64,000 nucleotides of DNA from Sepiola atlantica (GCA_963556195.1 OY744517.1:88040714-88104713); one strand, 5' to 3'. Positions 28,977-41,080 are shown, counted from the stretch's first letter. Notes: generated by a model not told the origin, from the letters alone. Numbers and translations: made by a program.

Positions 28977-30770
28977 TAGCAGGGCTACCAAGCGTTGCTC
29001 GGTGCTTTACAAACAAAATAAAAGAAATTAAATAGTGTGTAACATCTTTATATTAAAACACCTATCTCTCTATCTCTCGCTCTTCATCTAGCTATCAATC
29101 TATCTCTCTCTTTCCTCCTCCGTCATTATTTCACTCCCCCCAACCCCTTCCTTTCTCCTCCGCCTAGCCTATTCCTCTCTCTTGTTTTAATGTGTTGAGA
29201 AAATAATAATGAGGTAATTCATTTAACAGAGCTATCTGTTTTAAATGTAAGACTTTAATCTTACATTTATTGCTCCCGGACAACTCTGAGTAAAACTAAC
29301 AATATTGCACTCTTAATCCCGGGCAATTCCGTTGCCCCAACCCGCTTTCACAATAATATGAAGAGAAATGATGTTGATAATGAAAATAGTCCCAAATAAT
29401 TTAAATGTAATACTGTAACTTACATTTATTGCTTCCGAACAACGCCGAGTAAAACAAAAGATGCTTTACCTCCCCCTTCTCACTTACTTAACAAATATAA
29501 TACAGTAATTTTAATAATGAAATGTTGTTTCTCTCAAACAACTCTGAGTAGAACAAATGTTTCTGTTATCCCCCACCGCCTCACTTACCAAATATACTAC
29601 TGCAATGTCAGTAAAGAGGCCTTCACAGCACTGCCGAAAGTACAGTTAAAATCAACGATTGAAGATAAATAATATTTATAATGACAATTTTATTGCTCCT
29701 GCTCAATGCCGAGAAGAACAAAAGTTTATATTACCCCAACCCCTCACATACCAAATATACTACTGTAATATTAGTAAGGATGCATTCACAGCACTGCCAA
29801 AAGTACGGTTAAAATCAAATTTGAACAGAAGTAATGTTGATAATGATTATTACACCCGGATAATGCCAAGAGGTCCCGGTCAATTCCTAATTTATTTCCC
29901 CCACCCTTCATTTCAACATATTAAGAAAATATGTAATTTTTATGAAGACAATTGTTATAAGACGGTTTCCAAAAGTAATACTGTAATCTTAAAATGTTTG
30001 ACCCCGGACAAGGCCAAGTAGAAAAAAAGGGTCCCGGTAAATTCCTAATTCCCCCTCTATCCATTTCAACATATTAAGAAGATATGTAATGTTGATAAAG
30101 ACAATAGTTCGAAGAAAGTTAATATATATCAGTTACCAAGCGTAATACTGTCATCTCACAATTTTTGATCCCGAACAACGCCGAGTAGAACAACTAGTCC
30201 TGCTAAATTCCTAATTTCTCTCTGCCCCTCCATTTTAACATATTATGAAGATACATAATGTTGATGAAGACATTAGTACAAAGAGAGTTAATATATATCA
30301 GTTATTATGACTCCTTCCCAAACCTTCGACACTGACTCCTTCCCAAATTGTCGGTTCAAAATGGGAGGTGCGGTTAGAGATTAAGCCATCTTTGCTTCAC
30401 TACAGACTCATCAAGTAATGCCAATGAATAAAATCCGGTGTTAGCATCTACTGAAATTTAAATTTGGAAAAATGCTGACCTATTTCCGGTGCTGAAGAAT
30501 GAGTCGGCAATTTTTTTCCAAATTAGAAAATATCCAAATTAGTAGATAATAACAATAGAAAAAGGATGAAAGCCATACTCTCTAACAAAGCCCTGAAAAT
30601 AAATAATCTTTTCTAAATTTAAGATATTGTACACCGGGGTCAATGCCAATCAAGAAAATATAAACTTTGTGGGTCTTTCTTCAGTAGTTTGAGACATTTA
30701 ACTGGATATACAAACATACACACAGAGACAAACACACAGATAACTGCCCTTTATATAATAGATATGCATT
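28976..30770 (+). repeat. Dispersed repeat element with diverged internal array
   Basis: It starts after (TA)n with ACTAGCAGGGCTACCAAGCG, then TTGCTCGG. The interior repeats, with heavy divergence, a block ending CCCGGACAA(C/G)GCCGAGTAGAAC (near 29,275, 29,325, 29,440, 29,530, 29,700, 29,865, 30,003 and 30,170) and a block CATATTAAGAAGATATGTAATG (29,920, 30,068, 30,238). It ends with ACACACAGAGACAAACACAC and CTTTATATAATAGATAT at about 30,720-30,765. Related starts occur at 5235 and 51,212. I do not recognise any coding capacity. The open frame at 29,659-30,021 is part of the array. Confidence 0.6.
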
Positions 30771-31495
30771 TTTATTTACCTCATCTCCAGGAGGTTAGAC
30801 ACAAGGTAAAGTGTAAGTTTTTATGAAAGTGTTTCTGGTGAAACTTAGTGGTGTGATGGGATACCGGACTTCTCTCAGTCACTAAATAAGTGAACTAGTC
30901 TGGACAATAAATACGACTATGAACAGTCGTATGGACATTTGATTGTATTCTGTTAAATCAATTGGATAATCTGTAGTTACTATTGTTTGTACAAGATATG
31001 TATGTTGGAATAAACCCATACAATTTTAAGACCTTTACACACTGGTTATTTTGTTTATTATAACTACTTACCAAGTTATATCACTTATCCATTGCACCAT
31101 TCCACTTGAATCTGTCGTAAATCATATAGAAATACGTCTGATTACCACATAAGTTGAGACAATGAAGACGAGTACCACTCATAAAATTAAAAAAGAAATG
31201 GCTGCCAGCGATTCAATCATTTAATTGAAATAAAATTTTCTATTTCAAAACTTAAATACTTTCGTAATTCAAACCTAAAAGATGTGACAGAACACCAATT
31301 TAAAATATGAGGGACGATCTTAGGGTATATCTAAAAATAAGAATATTAATACTAATAAGAAGCAATTGCATCACAAACTACAGTTTCATCTAAAAAAAAA
31401 AAGGAATCTGAGATGCTGTAAATTCTTGGTCTGGTTTAGGGTCCGGACATCCATAAAATCAGAACTTTTATTTATAACTTGAAAACATACTATGA
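30771..31495. other. No feature recognised
   Basis: AT-rich unique sequence with no gene or repeat seen. Confidence 0.45.
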
Positions 31496-31499
31496 GATA

Positions 31500-31693
31500 T
31501 TGTTAAGGGTTCGGCATGGCTTAGGAATCTTGTTAATTTCAGTTGTTGGGTCGTTGGTTCACGTCCATAAAGGAGATGACGTTAATAATTGATCTCTTGT
31601 AATCTCTACTCGGCTGGCAACTTTCCATATCACATATGCAGTCATTAATGATATACAAATAATTGTACGTTGAATAAAGGAATCATCATCATG
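31500..31693 (+). repeat. tRNA-derived SINE, ATC-tailed
   Basis: A-box-like CATGGCTTAGGAATC and B-box-like TTGGTTCACGTCC about 40 bases apart suggest a Pol III promoter. A body and a tail AATAAAGGAATCATCATCAT follow. The tail runs into the terminus of the minus-strand LINE. SINEs often share the 3' tail of the LINE that mobilises them, so the contact may be meaningful or may be an insertion. Confidence 0.55.
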
Positions 31694-32170
31694 TTCGTTA
31701 TACTTCTGTTTTACACGCTGGCATGTGTTGGACGGTGTTAAGAAATTTACTTCTAAAGTAACCGATCTGAGGCCAGGTCTTTATTTATCCCTCTTTCCCT
31801 CAGATCCATTGTTATAACTTAATCCCATGTTTTCCTTGGCCTTTCCCTTAAACTGAACATGCTACCCCAACTGTTCTACATCAACTAATCCAAGAACTGT
31901 TATCAATTCTTTGAATGTGGACATACCATCAATGTACAAATCTTCATGTACTGACCACAATTAATTTTCCTCTGAGCTCATTAAAACTAAGCCTGTTTGT
32001 AAGACTCGTATTATACATCCATTGAATCAATTTTCATATAATTTTTCTCCATGCAACACATGTTTTCAACCCTGACTGTCCAGGTTTCACTTCCAAACAT
32101 CATCACACTGCATACACATGCATGATAGACTCTTCGCTTAATCGACAGTGGTAAAGCTAAAGATAGACTT
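31694..32170 (-). pseudogene. RTE/CR1-like LINE 3' end with TGATGA tail
   Basis: The minus strand reads LSIKRRVYHACVCSVMMFG, then SETWTVRVENMCCMEKN: the conserved K-x-R-V-Y-x-A-C-V-x-S-V-M-x-Y/F-G-S-E-T-W of RT-carrying LINEs. Further down come PKKTWD and MDLRERGI, close to the C-terminus, and finally an ATGATGATGATTCC terminus near 31,690. Many stops. The plus-strand version of this terminus (CGCTGGCATGTGTTGGACGG) is the kind of sequence I associate with cephalopod genomes. Confidence 0.75.
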
Positions 32171-32399
32171 ATTTTTATAAATTCTTTTTTTTGTTTGTTT
32201 CTTAGTTACCGACAAACTGAGTATTTAACACTAACACTAATGTTACTACACTTATCCAAGGATCCATTTTTGACACAATTGTCATGAAGCTGCAACTGGC
32301 AGTCATTAGAAACAGCGTAAACCTTATTAATAGAAGTAAAATGTATATTAGAAGAGTAGAAAGTGAACCATGGCTTTAAAACCACGCCTGTGACGGTTA

Positions 32400-33560
32400 A
32401 GGAAAGAAAACTCCAAACCAAAATGATAGCATGGAGAAACAATAGAAAAAACCATTGAACTAGCTTCCAACCCTACCCACAAGGACAAACACGTGACTCC
32501 AGTAAATAAGATCCTGAGCAGGAGGTCCAACAGCCATATCCGCAGCCGTCAACCTCAGCAACACCAAACAGGGCACCTACAACCAAGCAGAAGCTGCCGG
32601 TTCCTTCTTCAGAATCAGAAGTCGGCAAAAATCCCTCTGCTCAATTGCAGAAGACAATCCAAAAGAGACAACATAAAGTAAGAAAAGGGTCTGTACTCAA
32701 CATCCGAATGAGGAGAGTTTAGGGATGCCCAACTTGGCAAGTCATGGACATGCAGAGAAACTGTCATTCCTGAGCTGAGCTTGGATAGAGGATTTTGGGT
32801 GAAGCCCTGAGGTTGAAAAGGTCTTTCTCAACCTCATTCCGGACCACTTGGTTGAAGACCGACGTAGACCAAGGGGGAAATCGCTGTTCTTCAACGAATG
32901 CCAAGCTGTGCTCAGATTATGCTGGGATCCAGTTACCTAGGAAGGTGCTATATCGGGAGCTAGTGTCAGGGACCGCTTTGGACCTGCTTGTGGAGCATCT
33001 GAGATAGTTGGAGGAGATCCGTTCTCAGTGGAGTTGGGGTCAAGTCATAGTCATCTCAATAACTATGAGTTTTCTCTAATCTGGCAATTATTTTGGGGTA
33101 TGCTGCCCCTTAATAACAAAATCTTCAAAGCCCTTTTTACCTGCACTGCACGGATGTTGAGGAAGAAACGGTCAAGCAGTCCTTCTTCAATTGCATGAGT
33201 TTTGGAAGTATGTCAACCAGGTGACGGCTTGCATCGTCTCTGCACAAATGGTATCCCTAGATGTAACATCTGTAGTGTACAATGTGATGTCTTCGTGACT
33301 CAAGGAGAAACGAATTGGGTTTTCTCATGATCTTAGCTAGACTAGTAATGTGGACCTCACGCATAGACATATGGAGTTGAGAGGGGGAGGGGTGATAATC
33401 TTCTGATTACAATCTTATTTCGCACTTTAAACATCAGCTTAAAGTCAAAATCAGATGTGATAAGAAGGGATTGCACTCTGCACTATTTAAAAGGAGGTGC
33501 ATACACACTGCTGGCTTATGCGGGCTTGGATGAACACAGTTTGAGTACATGTTCTCTGCC
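32400..33560 (+). pseudogene. LINE C-terminal remnant (broken)
   Basis: The region is GC-richer than its neighbours. The clear part starts at about 33,060: EFSLIWQLFWGMLPLNNKIF, then a cysteine segment CTDVEEETVKQSFFNC (C..C..H-like finger with one residue lost), LGFLMILARLVMWTSR, and after a frameshift FKHQLKVKIRCDKKGLHSAL then FKRRCI (to about 33,530). This order matches the post-RT C-terminus of a LINE family I recall from fish and invertebrates. The frames at 32,493-32,681 and 32,795-33,007 may be upstream parts but were not aligned. Confidence 0.65.
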
Positions 33561-34996
33561 TAGATATAGTACAAGCACATCTGAGGTCTTATCAGACCTC
33601 ATCCTAGTTAGCAAAGTCTCTTAGCTAGTGGTACAAATAAGTGCTGGCTTCCTTATTTTTTTAATTTTATTTTTTTTCCCACTTTAGAAACTGTCTTGTT
33701 TATTTTGAGCTCTTGAAACAACTTGGAAATCAGTGAGCATCTATTACCTAAATAGATTTTGGGGGGGTCCTACTAACCACTCCACTTACCATTTTATTTT
33801 TCAGCCCCCCCCCCCCAACGATGAATTTGTACATATATCTTTTGTAAATAAAAAACGTCAAACCATTGGAGATAATGTTAAGTAGGTTTTTACCCATAGA
33901 CTTAATGTCGTCAAGTCATAATCAATGGGGAATCGGAAACATATGATAAAACTGATTTTTATTCTTAATTCAAATTCTACTTGATAATTTTCCCTAATTT
34001 TTAGTGCAGATACCTACTTTTGATGATACGTAAGTATATCAAAGGATTTTCCTGTTAATTTATTTGGAACTGACATATTTCACCTGTATATTTTTATGGA
34101 CAAGCACCGAATTTTGAGACTGAAACTAGTTTAGAGAATAGACTAAGAGGACGACAGCAGACACCCATCTCACCCAATATTGGCCTTGTGCCACATCTTA
34201 TTTCATAAAGAAAATTTACTATACTGTGAACTTTTTTGTAAAATTTTAAAGATAAATAAAATCTTAAGACACTATTGAAATTTTGCTTGGATTCCCTCTG
34301 GGATCACTAGGGGCAATTATCGGTTAGGTCCATAAAATAACTGAAATATATTAGAACATAAAAAAACACATTTCATTTATAAATAGATTTCCTTTGTTTC
34401 ATAAAACAAAAATTAAACAAAAAATATCTCAGTGAAGAATGTATTTAAAAAAGGTTTAAACATTTGAATAATTATTTTTATTGGTATTTTTAAGATTTTA
34501 AATAATTTAAATAAAAACAAACTCGTTTCGGTTCGTTAAATTCATTTGCCGTTTTACAGCTGTCTGTAGGAAACGCAACATCAACTTATTTTTTAAGAAA
34601 AGACCACCGTGCAAACAGTTTATTTTTTCTTGACCTCATATCGCAAATGTTATTTTTAACTTTTTATGCAAGGCAAGAAATTGTAAACATGACTATATTT
34701 AAAATTATTTCTGACCAGCTGAAGGTTCATTTTTGTAAATAGTTTGCTAAGAAAATCTTTTTTCAGTAAACATTTATCAGATAGAATATTAATAGAATTT
34801 AATAAGAACAGCAACAACTCATCTACCTACAGTCGCTGTAAGGAATTTTTCTTTTTTTCCTCTGTATGAGATGATTTTTTTTACATTACTATTAGTTATT
34901 ATCATGAACATCAATAACTTGGATATCAAGTCCTTTGATCATCAGAAAACTATGAAGACTTAATCTTAATTCGTTTTAGCCATTGCACCATCAATT

Positions 34997-34998
<2 letters not shown>
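33561..34998. other. No feature recognised
   Basis: AT-rich sequence with homopolymer runs (poly-C near 33,805). Nothing else stands out. Confidence 0.5.

Positions 34999-35065
<67 letters not shown>
34999..35065. repeat. (TA)n microsatellite
   Basis: Uninterrupted TA tract ending one base before the hairpin. Confidence 0.95.
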
Positions 35066-35066
<1 letters not shown>

Positions 35067-35067
<1 letters not shown>

Positions 35068-35117
35068 TGCAGGTTAGTAGTCCGAGGCTGCTATAGCCTC
35101 GGACTACTAACCTGCAC
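35067..35117. repeat. 23-bp perfect hairpin, 5-base loop
   Basis: 35,067-35,089 is exactly inverted at 35,095-35,117 around GCTAT. It includes GTAGTCCGAGGCT. It lies between two (TA)n tracts. It could be the tip of a fold-back element or form a short structured RNA. Confidence 0.95.
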
Positions 35118-35276
35118 TTATATTTACCAGCAATGCTTCAAGCAAACTACAATCTCCTTTTATATATATATAGTGCAGAGTTGAATGGTTTCGATGGAAA
35201 TCCGAGTAAGAGAGCTCAATGTACTTGTTAACAGAGCAGGAATAAATTTAAAGGAAATAAACTAAACACACATTAG

Positions 35277-35336
35277 GGCTGTCCGCATTATAAATTATTT
35301 CGACCTAGATGGGTCTCATCAGAGGCGTTCCCAGCC
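35277..35336 (-). ncRNA. Hammerhead ribozyme candidate
   Basis: Minus strand: core CTGATGA (35,322-35,316), stem II GACC/GGTC with loop CATCTA (35,315-35,302), and GAAA (35,301-35,298). A very short stem III (A-TA..TA-T, loop ATT) and then cleavage position TA follow. Stem I can form between CGCC-T and A-T-GCG with one mismatch, then an internal loop and GGCTG/CAGCC. All 15 core bases of the hammerhead consensus are present. Hammerheads are known in Penelope-like retroelements and retrozymes, often with tiny stem III. No RT or GIY-YIG domain is seen here. Activity is not shown. Confidence 0.6.
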
Positions 35337-35559
35337 ACATTTAGGAACAGAATGATGAGAAAAAACGTCACACACCGTCTTAAGATAGAAAAAATAGAGG
35401 AAAAAGAAGAAGAAATTCCAGTTGATAATTGTTCGCTTGTGAGTAAGAGACAATGTTAGGTTAAAAAGGCCACAATGTCTAGTCGTGTTTTTTTCTGTGA
35501 TGGCAATCGTAAAAAAGAAGGGAGAAAAAGAGAAGGGGGTGATAAAAAAAGAAAGTAAC

Positions 35560-36100
35560 CCCCTATTTTTAATGCGAAATCTATTTTAAATGTTGAAAGG
35601 ACATTAAAGATATCCATGCTTAAAATTACGGTTAAAAATTTAGTTGACCAAAATAATTATAAAACGAAAAATGCTGGATATTTTATAGTGCGAAGATTAA
35701 AATTCGTAGAATGGGACGAAGTTTACAAAAAGTTTATTTACAACTTAACATTTTTCTTTCGTTACTAATAGTGGAAAAATAGATCCCCCCCCCCCTTTTT
35801 TATTAAATGAAGAATATTTTAAATTTTGGAAGGAAATTAAAAATATTCATGATTAAAATTTCGATTAAAACTTCATTGACAAAAGTTATTATGAAACTGC
35901 GGAAAATGTTGCAGTTCAGAGATTATAATGTGTAGAATGCGACGAAACCCACAAATATCCATTTACAACTCAGCATCCCCCCCCCCGCCCCGTTCCCAAC
36001 AGCTGGGAAAATAAATTGCCCCTCCCCCTCTTTTTTAAAATAAAGTATATTTTAAATGTTGGAAGGAAATTAAATCGTGAATATAGAATGTGGGGACTGA
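35560..36100. repeat. Diverged ~235-bp tandem repeat, about 2.3 copies
   Basis: TATTTTAAATGTTG.AAGGA.ATTAAA recurs at about 35,582, 35,814 and 36,049. Each is preceded by a poly-C or C-rich stretch. The first two copies also share GATTAAAATT(T/C)..GTAGAATG(G/C)GACGAA. Old tandem duplication; no coding content. Confidence 0.75.
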
Positions 36101-36429
36101 AGTACAAAATCAAGAGGAAGTGAGAGTTACAAGGCTGCCCATCTAAACACAAGGTCCATTTCTTATTCTCCATCCTAATCATGAAACTGGATCAAATTTT
36201 ACAAAAATATATTTCGTTTTCACCCATCGTTTCGAATCCTCCCAAAGTGTTTTTCATTGTCAACTGACAATCTCATTAACTTTTGTCCTCGAGTAGCCTT
36301 TGGGTCTTGATACGCGGTGACACATTAATATGCCAAAAGAATCTGTTAACTAAAATGAATATTCTCTAAAATAAATTCTTTTTACAATCTGAGTAATGTC
36401 TCTTCCCCCTAAATCGATGTCGGCCATTT

Positions 36430-36810
36430 TTCCTTCTCTAAACTGATGGAGTTTCCCCAGATGAGACATATTCATATTGATCCGTGCCAATATCAACATT
36501 TTTTTGCTAATTAATGCAACTGGGGTATTCCCTCAAATGAGACACATTCTGGAATGATTACTTGAAATTTATCAGTAATGACATCTGCATTGTGTTCCTA
36601 TTTAATATCAGAAGCAAGGTACTTTCCCCAGATGAGATCTATGTTGTTAATCCATGTAAACAGAGTGCTTAATCAGATGGAACATCTTCTGGAATCATTA
36701 ATTCTAATTTATCACTGAATACGACAGAAGAAAAGTGTAGCTATTAATGTCAGAAATGTGTTTCGTCAAATGAGGCATATTCTTTAATGCGTTCTTTGCG
36801 ATTGATCACT
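36430..36810. repeat. Diverged ~85-bp tandem repeat
   Basis: A block like CCC(C/T)AGATGAGACATATTC recurs near 36,455, 36,532, 36,625, 36,674 and 36,760, with shared sequence such as TCTGGAAT.ATTA between. Spacing varies, so this is an old array. Confidence 0.55.
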
Positions 36811-37089
36811 GCTAATGTAAAGAGAATGGAATGAAGGTAGAGGAATTAACAATGTATTTCCTGCAGTATGGCTCGGCTAAAATAAATTAAAAAGAAAAAA
36901 AAATGATGCCATATTAGCAACTTTCATAAGTGCAAGATAGAAAACCTTTACAGCAAGAATTCGTTTTTCTCTCACAACAAAAAAACACTTTCCATTCTCC
37001 ATCCATGTGGCTAGCATCGAGCGGAATTTCCATGAACAGCATTTCAACAAATTATTGTCATAAACCACCCGATAAGTAATGAAACGTAG

Positions 37090-37370
37090 TTCATACCATT
37101 GATCAATGTTAGTACTCCCATAGTGTTCCTCACCTTTCATACCATTGATCAATGTTAGTACTCCCATAGTGTTCCTCACCTTTCATACCATTGATCAATG
37201 TTAGTACTCCCATAGTGTTCCTCACCTTTCATACCATTGATCAATGTTAGTACTCCCATAGTGTTCCTCACCTTTCATACCATTGATCAATGTTAGTACT
37301 CCCATAGTGTTCCTCACCTTTCATACCATTGATCAATGTTAGTACTCCCATAGTGTGCCTCATCTTTCGG
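37090..37370. repeat. 46-bp minisatellite, about 6 copies
   Basis: The unit TTGATCAATGTTAGTACTCC, then CATAGTGTTCCTCACCTTTC, then ATACCA is repeated almost without change. Only the last unit has substitutions (GTGTGCCTCATC). It is head to tail with no spacers, so it is not a CRISPR. It also creates part of the minus-strand frame at 36,877-37,179. Confidence 0.95.
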
Positions 37371-38458
37371 CTGGCAATCATTTCTCTCTAATTAACTGAT
37401 AACCATCGAGTGGCTCTTGATAGCGACCCAATAGTAAAATAAGGAAATATAAAAACCATCGCGATCTGGTTCAGAATCCTCTTTGATTGTTTTTCTAAAT
37501 TAAAGGGAAACACTGCATGAACCATGGTATTAATCGTCCCTTCTATCATCCAATATACAACACCACATTACTGATTAATACATGTGAAATTGTGTTTTTC
37601 TTTCAACTGTCAGTGTTAGATATTCAATTTTCTTTTATGCTGATTGAATCAATAAGCTAGGTTGTTAGATAGTAAAGAGGGTGAAGTACTGGGAATTTTA
37701 CGACTACCCGATTAGTTGCTTAAAAGAACAGACAAACAAAATAGTATAAAAAGGGTTTATGTACACATTGACTGGATAATGAAAATAGGAACACATTGTT
37801 GCTAAATAAATTGGGTTTAGTGGTTGGTGTCAAAGTGAATGAAATAGACAAAGGTTCGTCAAAGTCTGAAATTGCATATAGTGAATTGGTTAAGGGAAGC
37901 ATTTTCGTGGAGACAACGAGATGCTCTGGTGTTACAGGTACCATCTGCTTATTTCCATGTCCAATGTGGTTCTATCTCTGCCGCTTATTTGACAGTTCCC
38001 ATGTTAATATTTTCCCTGTGTCTCCCGCTTCTGGCTAACATCTCAAGCAAGGGGGGATAGCTCCTATAGAAAATATATAGGGTAAGATATACAAAGCTGT
38101 GATTGGCCGAGAAAGATCACATCCTAAGTTAGAGAGGGGGATTCTTAAATAGTCAGTCAGTTAAAGCAGTTGGTGATATTCAAAGCTAGATGCATTTTGT
38201 CATGTGAAACCTAACACATGCCCACTGGGAAAAAAATGAACCAAAGTAAAAATCCAAGATAGCGTCACAGACACAGTTCAAACGTGGAGTCCAAATAAAG
38301 CCACTATGATGATCAAAGGATGAAACACTATGTTATAAGACATCTTTATCTCACAGAATAGACGAATAAAGTTGTTATATGCACGATTTATAATATACAG
38401 GGCCATATTAAACTTTTATTATAAGAGATATAAAAAAAACTACACCACTTCAATTATT
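37371..38458. other. No feature recognised
   Basis: The overlapping frames at 37,720-38,060 on both strands show no domain or family signal. Confidence 0.45.
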
Positions 38459-38643
38459 TCTTCTTGTGTTGGCATTAGTTTCCCCCAATGTTTTTCTAGT
38501 TAGACAGTTACAGGAAGGACCATAGAAAGGTTACCAACATCCCTAAGTGAAAGTGGTAATGTGGAACCGACTGGATTCGAACTTGGAACACCTATGTTTT
38601 CAATCTGTGTCGATATCCACTTAACCACCGTCACCTCCCACTT
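38459..38643 (-). repeat. tRNA-derived SINE, family 1
   Basis: Minus strand: A-box-like GACGGTGGTTAAGTGGATA, B-box GTTCGAATCCAGTCGGTTCC, then body TTTCACTTAGGGATGTTGG and tail TAATGCCAACACAAG. The same family occurs at 39,859, 55,888 and 63,291. Consistent with a Pol III-transcribed, LINE-mobilised SINE of cephalopod type. Confidence 0.85.
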
Positions 38644-39858
38644 CAATTGCTAATCACAACAAGCCAAAGCTGTCCTAGATTGTTTATTAAATGGATCGTT
38701 TTTTCCTGGAGATAACCAATTTCTGAAGAATATAAATAGTCTGAATTCAAACGTTTTATTTCCAAGACAAGATTTCTCCATGTTTTTATATGACTGAGAT
38801 CAATACAATTTAACATATGATTTGTCTCAGTCTGTTTTGTGTTTCTACTGACTAAACTTTACTCATTGACAACTTTTCTAGAGTTTTCATTCCGAACTGG
38901 TGTTATCAGAGGCACAGGCTGCATCAGTAATATTCTATTAATTTGTATTGTGCCTTTAATCATAATACCTGGCATATTTTTATAGGATCTTACAAATCGG
39001 CCAAGCCGTTCACCAGAAGTCAAACACTTTATTGTTTGTTGCTCTTATGGAAAACGCTGATACATATTACAGTTCTTATTACATTTAAGCAGTATTTCTA
39101 TTATCATAATTATAACAATATTATGTGAATGTTACCTGAGATATCATTCATAGGAAGTATTAAACGGATACATAAAAACTTTCATTCTCTTTTGTGTTGA
39201 GATCAGAATTCGCAAAAGTCTTCTGATAGTTGTTTTCAATAAACGTGTGGATATGGTCCAATTTATTTATTGCAGCGAAGAGAGAATCTGAGCAAGTGTA
39301 TGTGATGTGTGCTGTCTGTGTTAGAAGGTGAAAGGAAGGAAATGAAAGCTAAAAAAGCTCTGATTGATCAAAGAAAATTATGCATTAAGTTAGAGAGGAG
39401 GATTTTGAAGTAAGGCAATTGGTGAAAAATCTGATGTATACAAGTGGCTACGTAAATCACTTTACTTCTTGGTCACCTGAAAAACGAAATGACCATTGAA
39501 AGTCCTGGGGACTTATGAAGCAACTAACCGGCCGGTAATGGTTTGTAGAATTAATAAATTAATATTTTTGCAGTCAACAATTCATTCCTACTGCAGTAGA
39601 GAAGACAATATTTCATCCCTATTGATGAAGAAGATAATACGATGGTTTCCAGTGATGCAATTTACACATGGAGCTCAGATAACGCCACTATAGACAGTAA
39701 TAAGAAATGAGCATCCAACATCTACAGAAAAATAAAAGCTAAAATGGACTGCTTTAGTGGATATTTTCATCTACATTTTATTGTTCTTCTGACCAATCAC
39801 ACACGTCTTTATACTATTAAAAGTTTTTGAAAGTGACTCTATGGTTTAATTTGTGAAT
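38644..39858. other. No feature recognised
   Basis: Unique sequence. The frames at 38,943 and 39,496 are short and featureless. Confidence 0.45.
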
Positions 39859-40056
39859 GAGAGGTACAGTGGTTAAGTGGATAACGACACAGACTGAAGT
39901 TCGAATCCAGTCGGTTCCATAGTACCACTTTCACTTAGGGATGTTGACAACCTTCTTGCGGTCTTTCCTGTAAGTACCCGATGTCTTTCCAGAAAGATTT
40001 CTAACTAGAAAAACATCAGGGAAACTAATGCCAACACCTGAATCACACGAAAGAAG
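39859..40056 (+). repeat. tRNA-derived SINE, family 1
   Basis: GAGAGGTACAGTGGTTAAGT starts the tRNA-like head. The B-box GTTCGAATCCAGTCGGTTCC is intact. The body has CTTAGGGATGTTG, TAAGTACCCGATGTCTTTCC and the tail AAACTAATGCCAACACC. The anticodon region is shortened compared with 55,888. Confidence 0.85.
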
Positions 40057-40244
40057 AAGTTTGTGAATGGAGTTCATATTTTGCGATTGGCTATTTGTAT
40101 GTTGTTTTTGACCATTCCATTTTCAACGCTTATTTTTAGATTTTAGAGCTAATAACTCTAGATTATCGCTTTAGATATAGGACGTTATATTTTATTCGAC
40201 CTGTTTATATAAAGAATAGTGGATAGGAAACTCTTTTTCATTTG

Positions 40245-40335
40245 TTCTGTTATATAAAAAATGTCTTGTTATGTTATATAAAATGTCTTGTTATGTTATA
40301 TAAAATGTCTTGTCCTGCTATATAAAAAATGTCTT
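40245..40335. repeat. 22-bp tandem repeat, about 4 copies
   Basis: ATGTCTTGTTATGTTATATA+AA repeated with small length changes. Confidence 0.85.
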
Positions 40336-40687
40336 GCTTGCTGATTCAACCAGCATTCGCAAGTATGAGCAAGAACTGAACATGAAACACTGACTGAAAA
40401 GAAGAGAAATAAAAGCGAAATTAGCCAAACGTAAAACTGATGCCTAAAAGTTACAGAAATGGACAAAATAAAATAAAAATGTTACATGTCTTTACAAACG
40501 CTATATCTTCCGGAAGTAGGTAATTAGATTACATTAAATTTATATGCTCAACTTTGAAATTGTCTGGAACTTAGCCTTACCCTTTTTAAAAATTAACAGC
40601 CTAATTTTATAATTCTCTTAAAGAGGCCGTCTTAGTATTAAAGTGACTAAACAATATTACGATGTCTATTATTAAATTCTTATCATC

Positions 40688-40728
40688 AGACGCATGTTTC
40701 ATACTTTTTACCGGAAATCATCAGTGTG
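40688..40728 (-). other. Hammerhead-like core, degenerate
   Basis: Minus strand: CTGATGA, TTTCCGGTAAAAAGTAT, GAAA, CATGCGTC. Core boxes and a GTC cleavage triplet are present and A-C..G-T can form a short stem III. Stem II is unpaired and stem I is only two pairs, so it is probably inactive. Confidence 0.35.
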
Positions 40729-40756
40729 GAGGGTAATTGTTCTGTTCGTCAAACGA

Positions 40757-40915
40757 TTCGAATAAAGCCGACAGAGACGAGACGAACGTCAAATATTGAG
40801 GGTTTTTTTATTATATAATCATCAAACATAAAAAACACATTTATTTTCGGCTTTCCATCATTTAAAACATGAAAACACTTTATATTTGACGTTCGTCTCA
40901 TCTCTATCGGCTTTG
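40757..40915. repeat. Imperfect inverted repeat, ~35-bp arms
   Basis: AAAGCCGACAGAGACGAGAC, then GAACGTCAAATA at 40,761-40,793 is inverted at about 40,880-40,912, with a few mismatches and a spacer of about 85 bases. It precedes a (TA)n tract. Confidence 0.75.
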
Positions 40916-40944
40916 TTTCTTATATATATATATATATATAGGGA

Positions 40945-41080
40945 TTAACGCTCTTGACTGCAAATCAGTGGCGATTTGTGATCAGAGTTCGAGCCCGCCG
41001 ACCGTTGAGAATTAACTTCCTGCACTGAAGATTGCGTTAGCATGAAACATCGATGTCTGTAGGTAATAAATAATTAATAT

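Noticed and set aside
37090..37370. Regular 46-bp repeats resembling a CRISPR array
   Set aside because: Units are head to tail without spacers and the context is eukaryotic.
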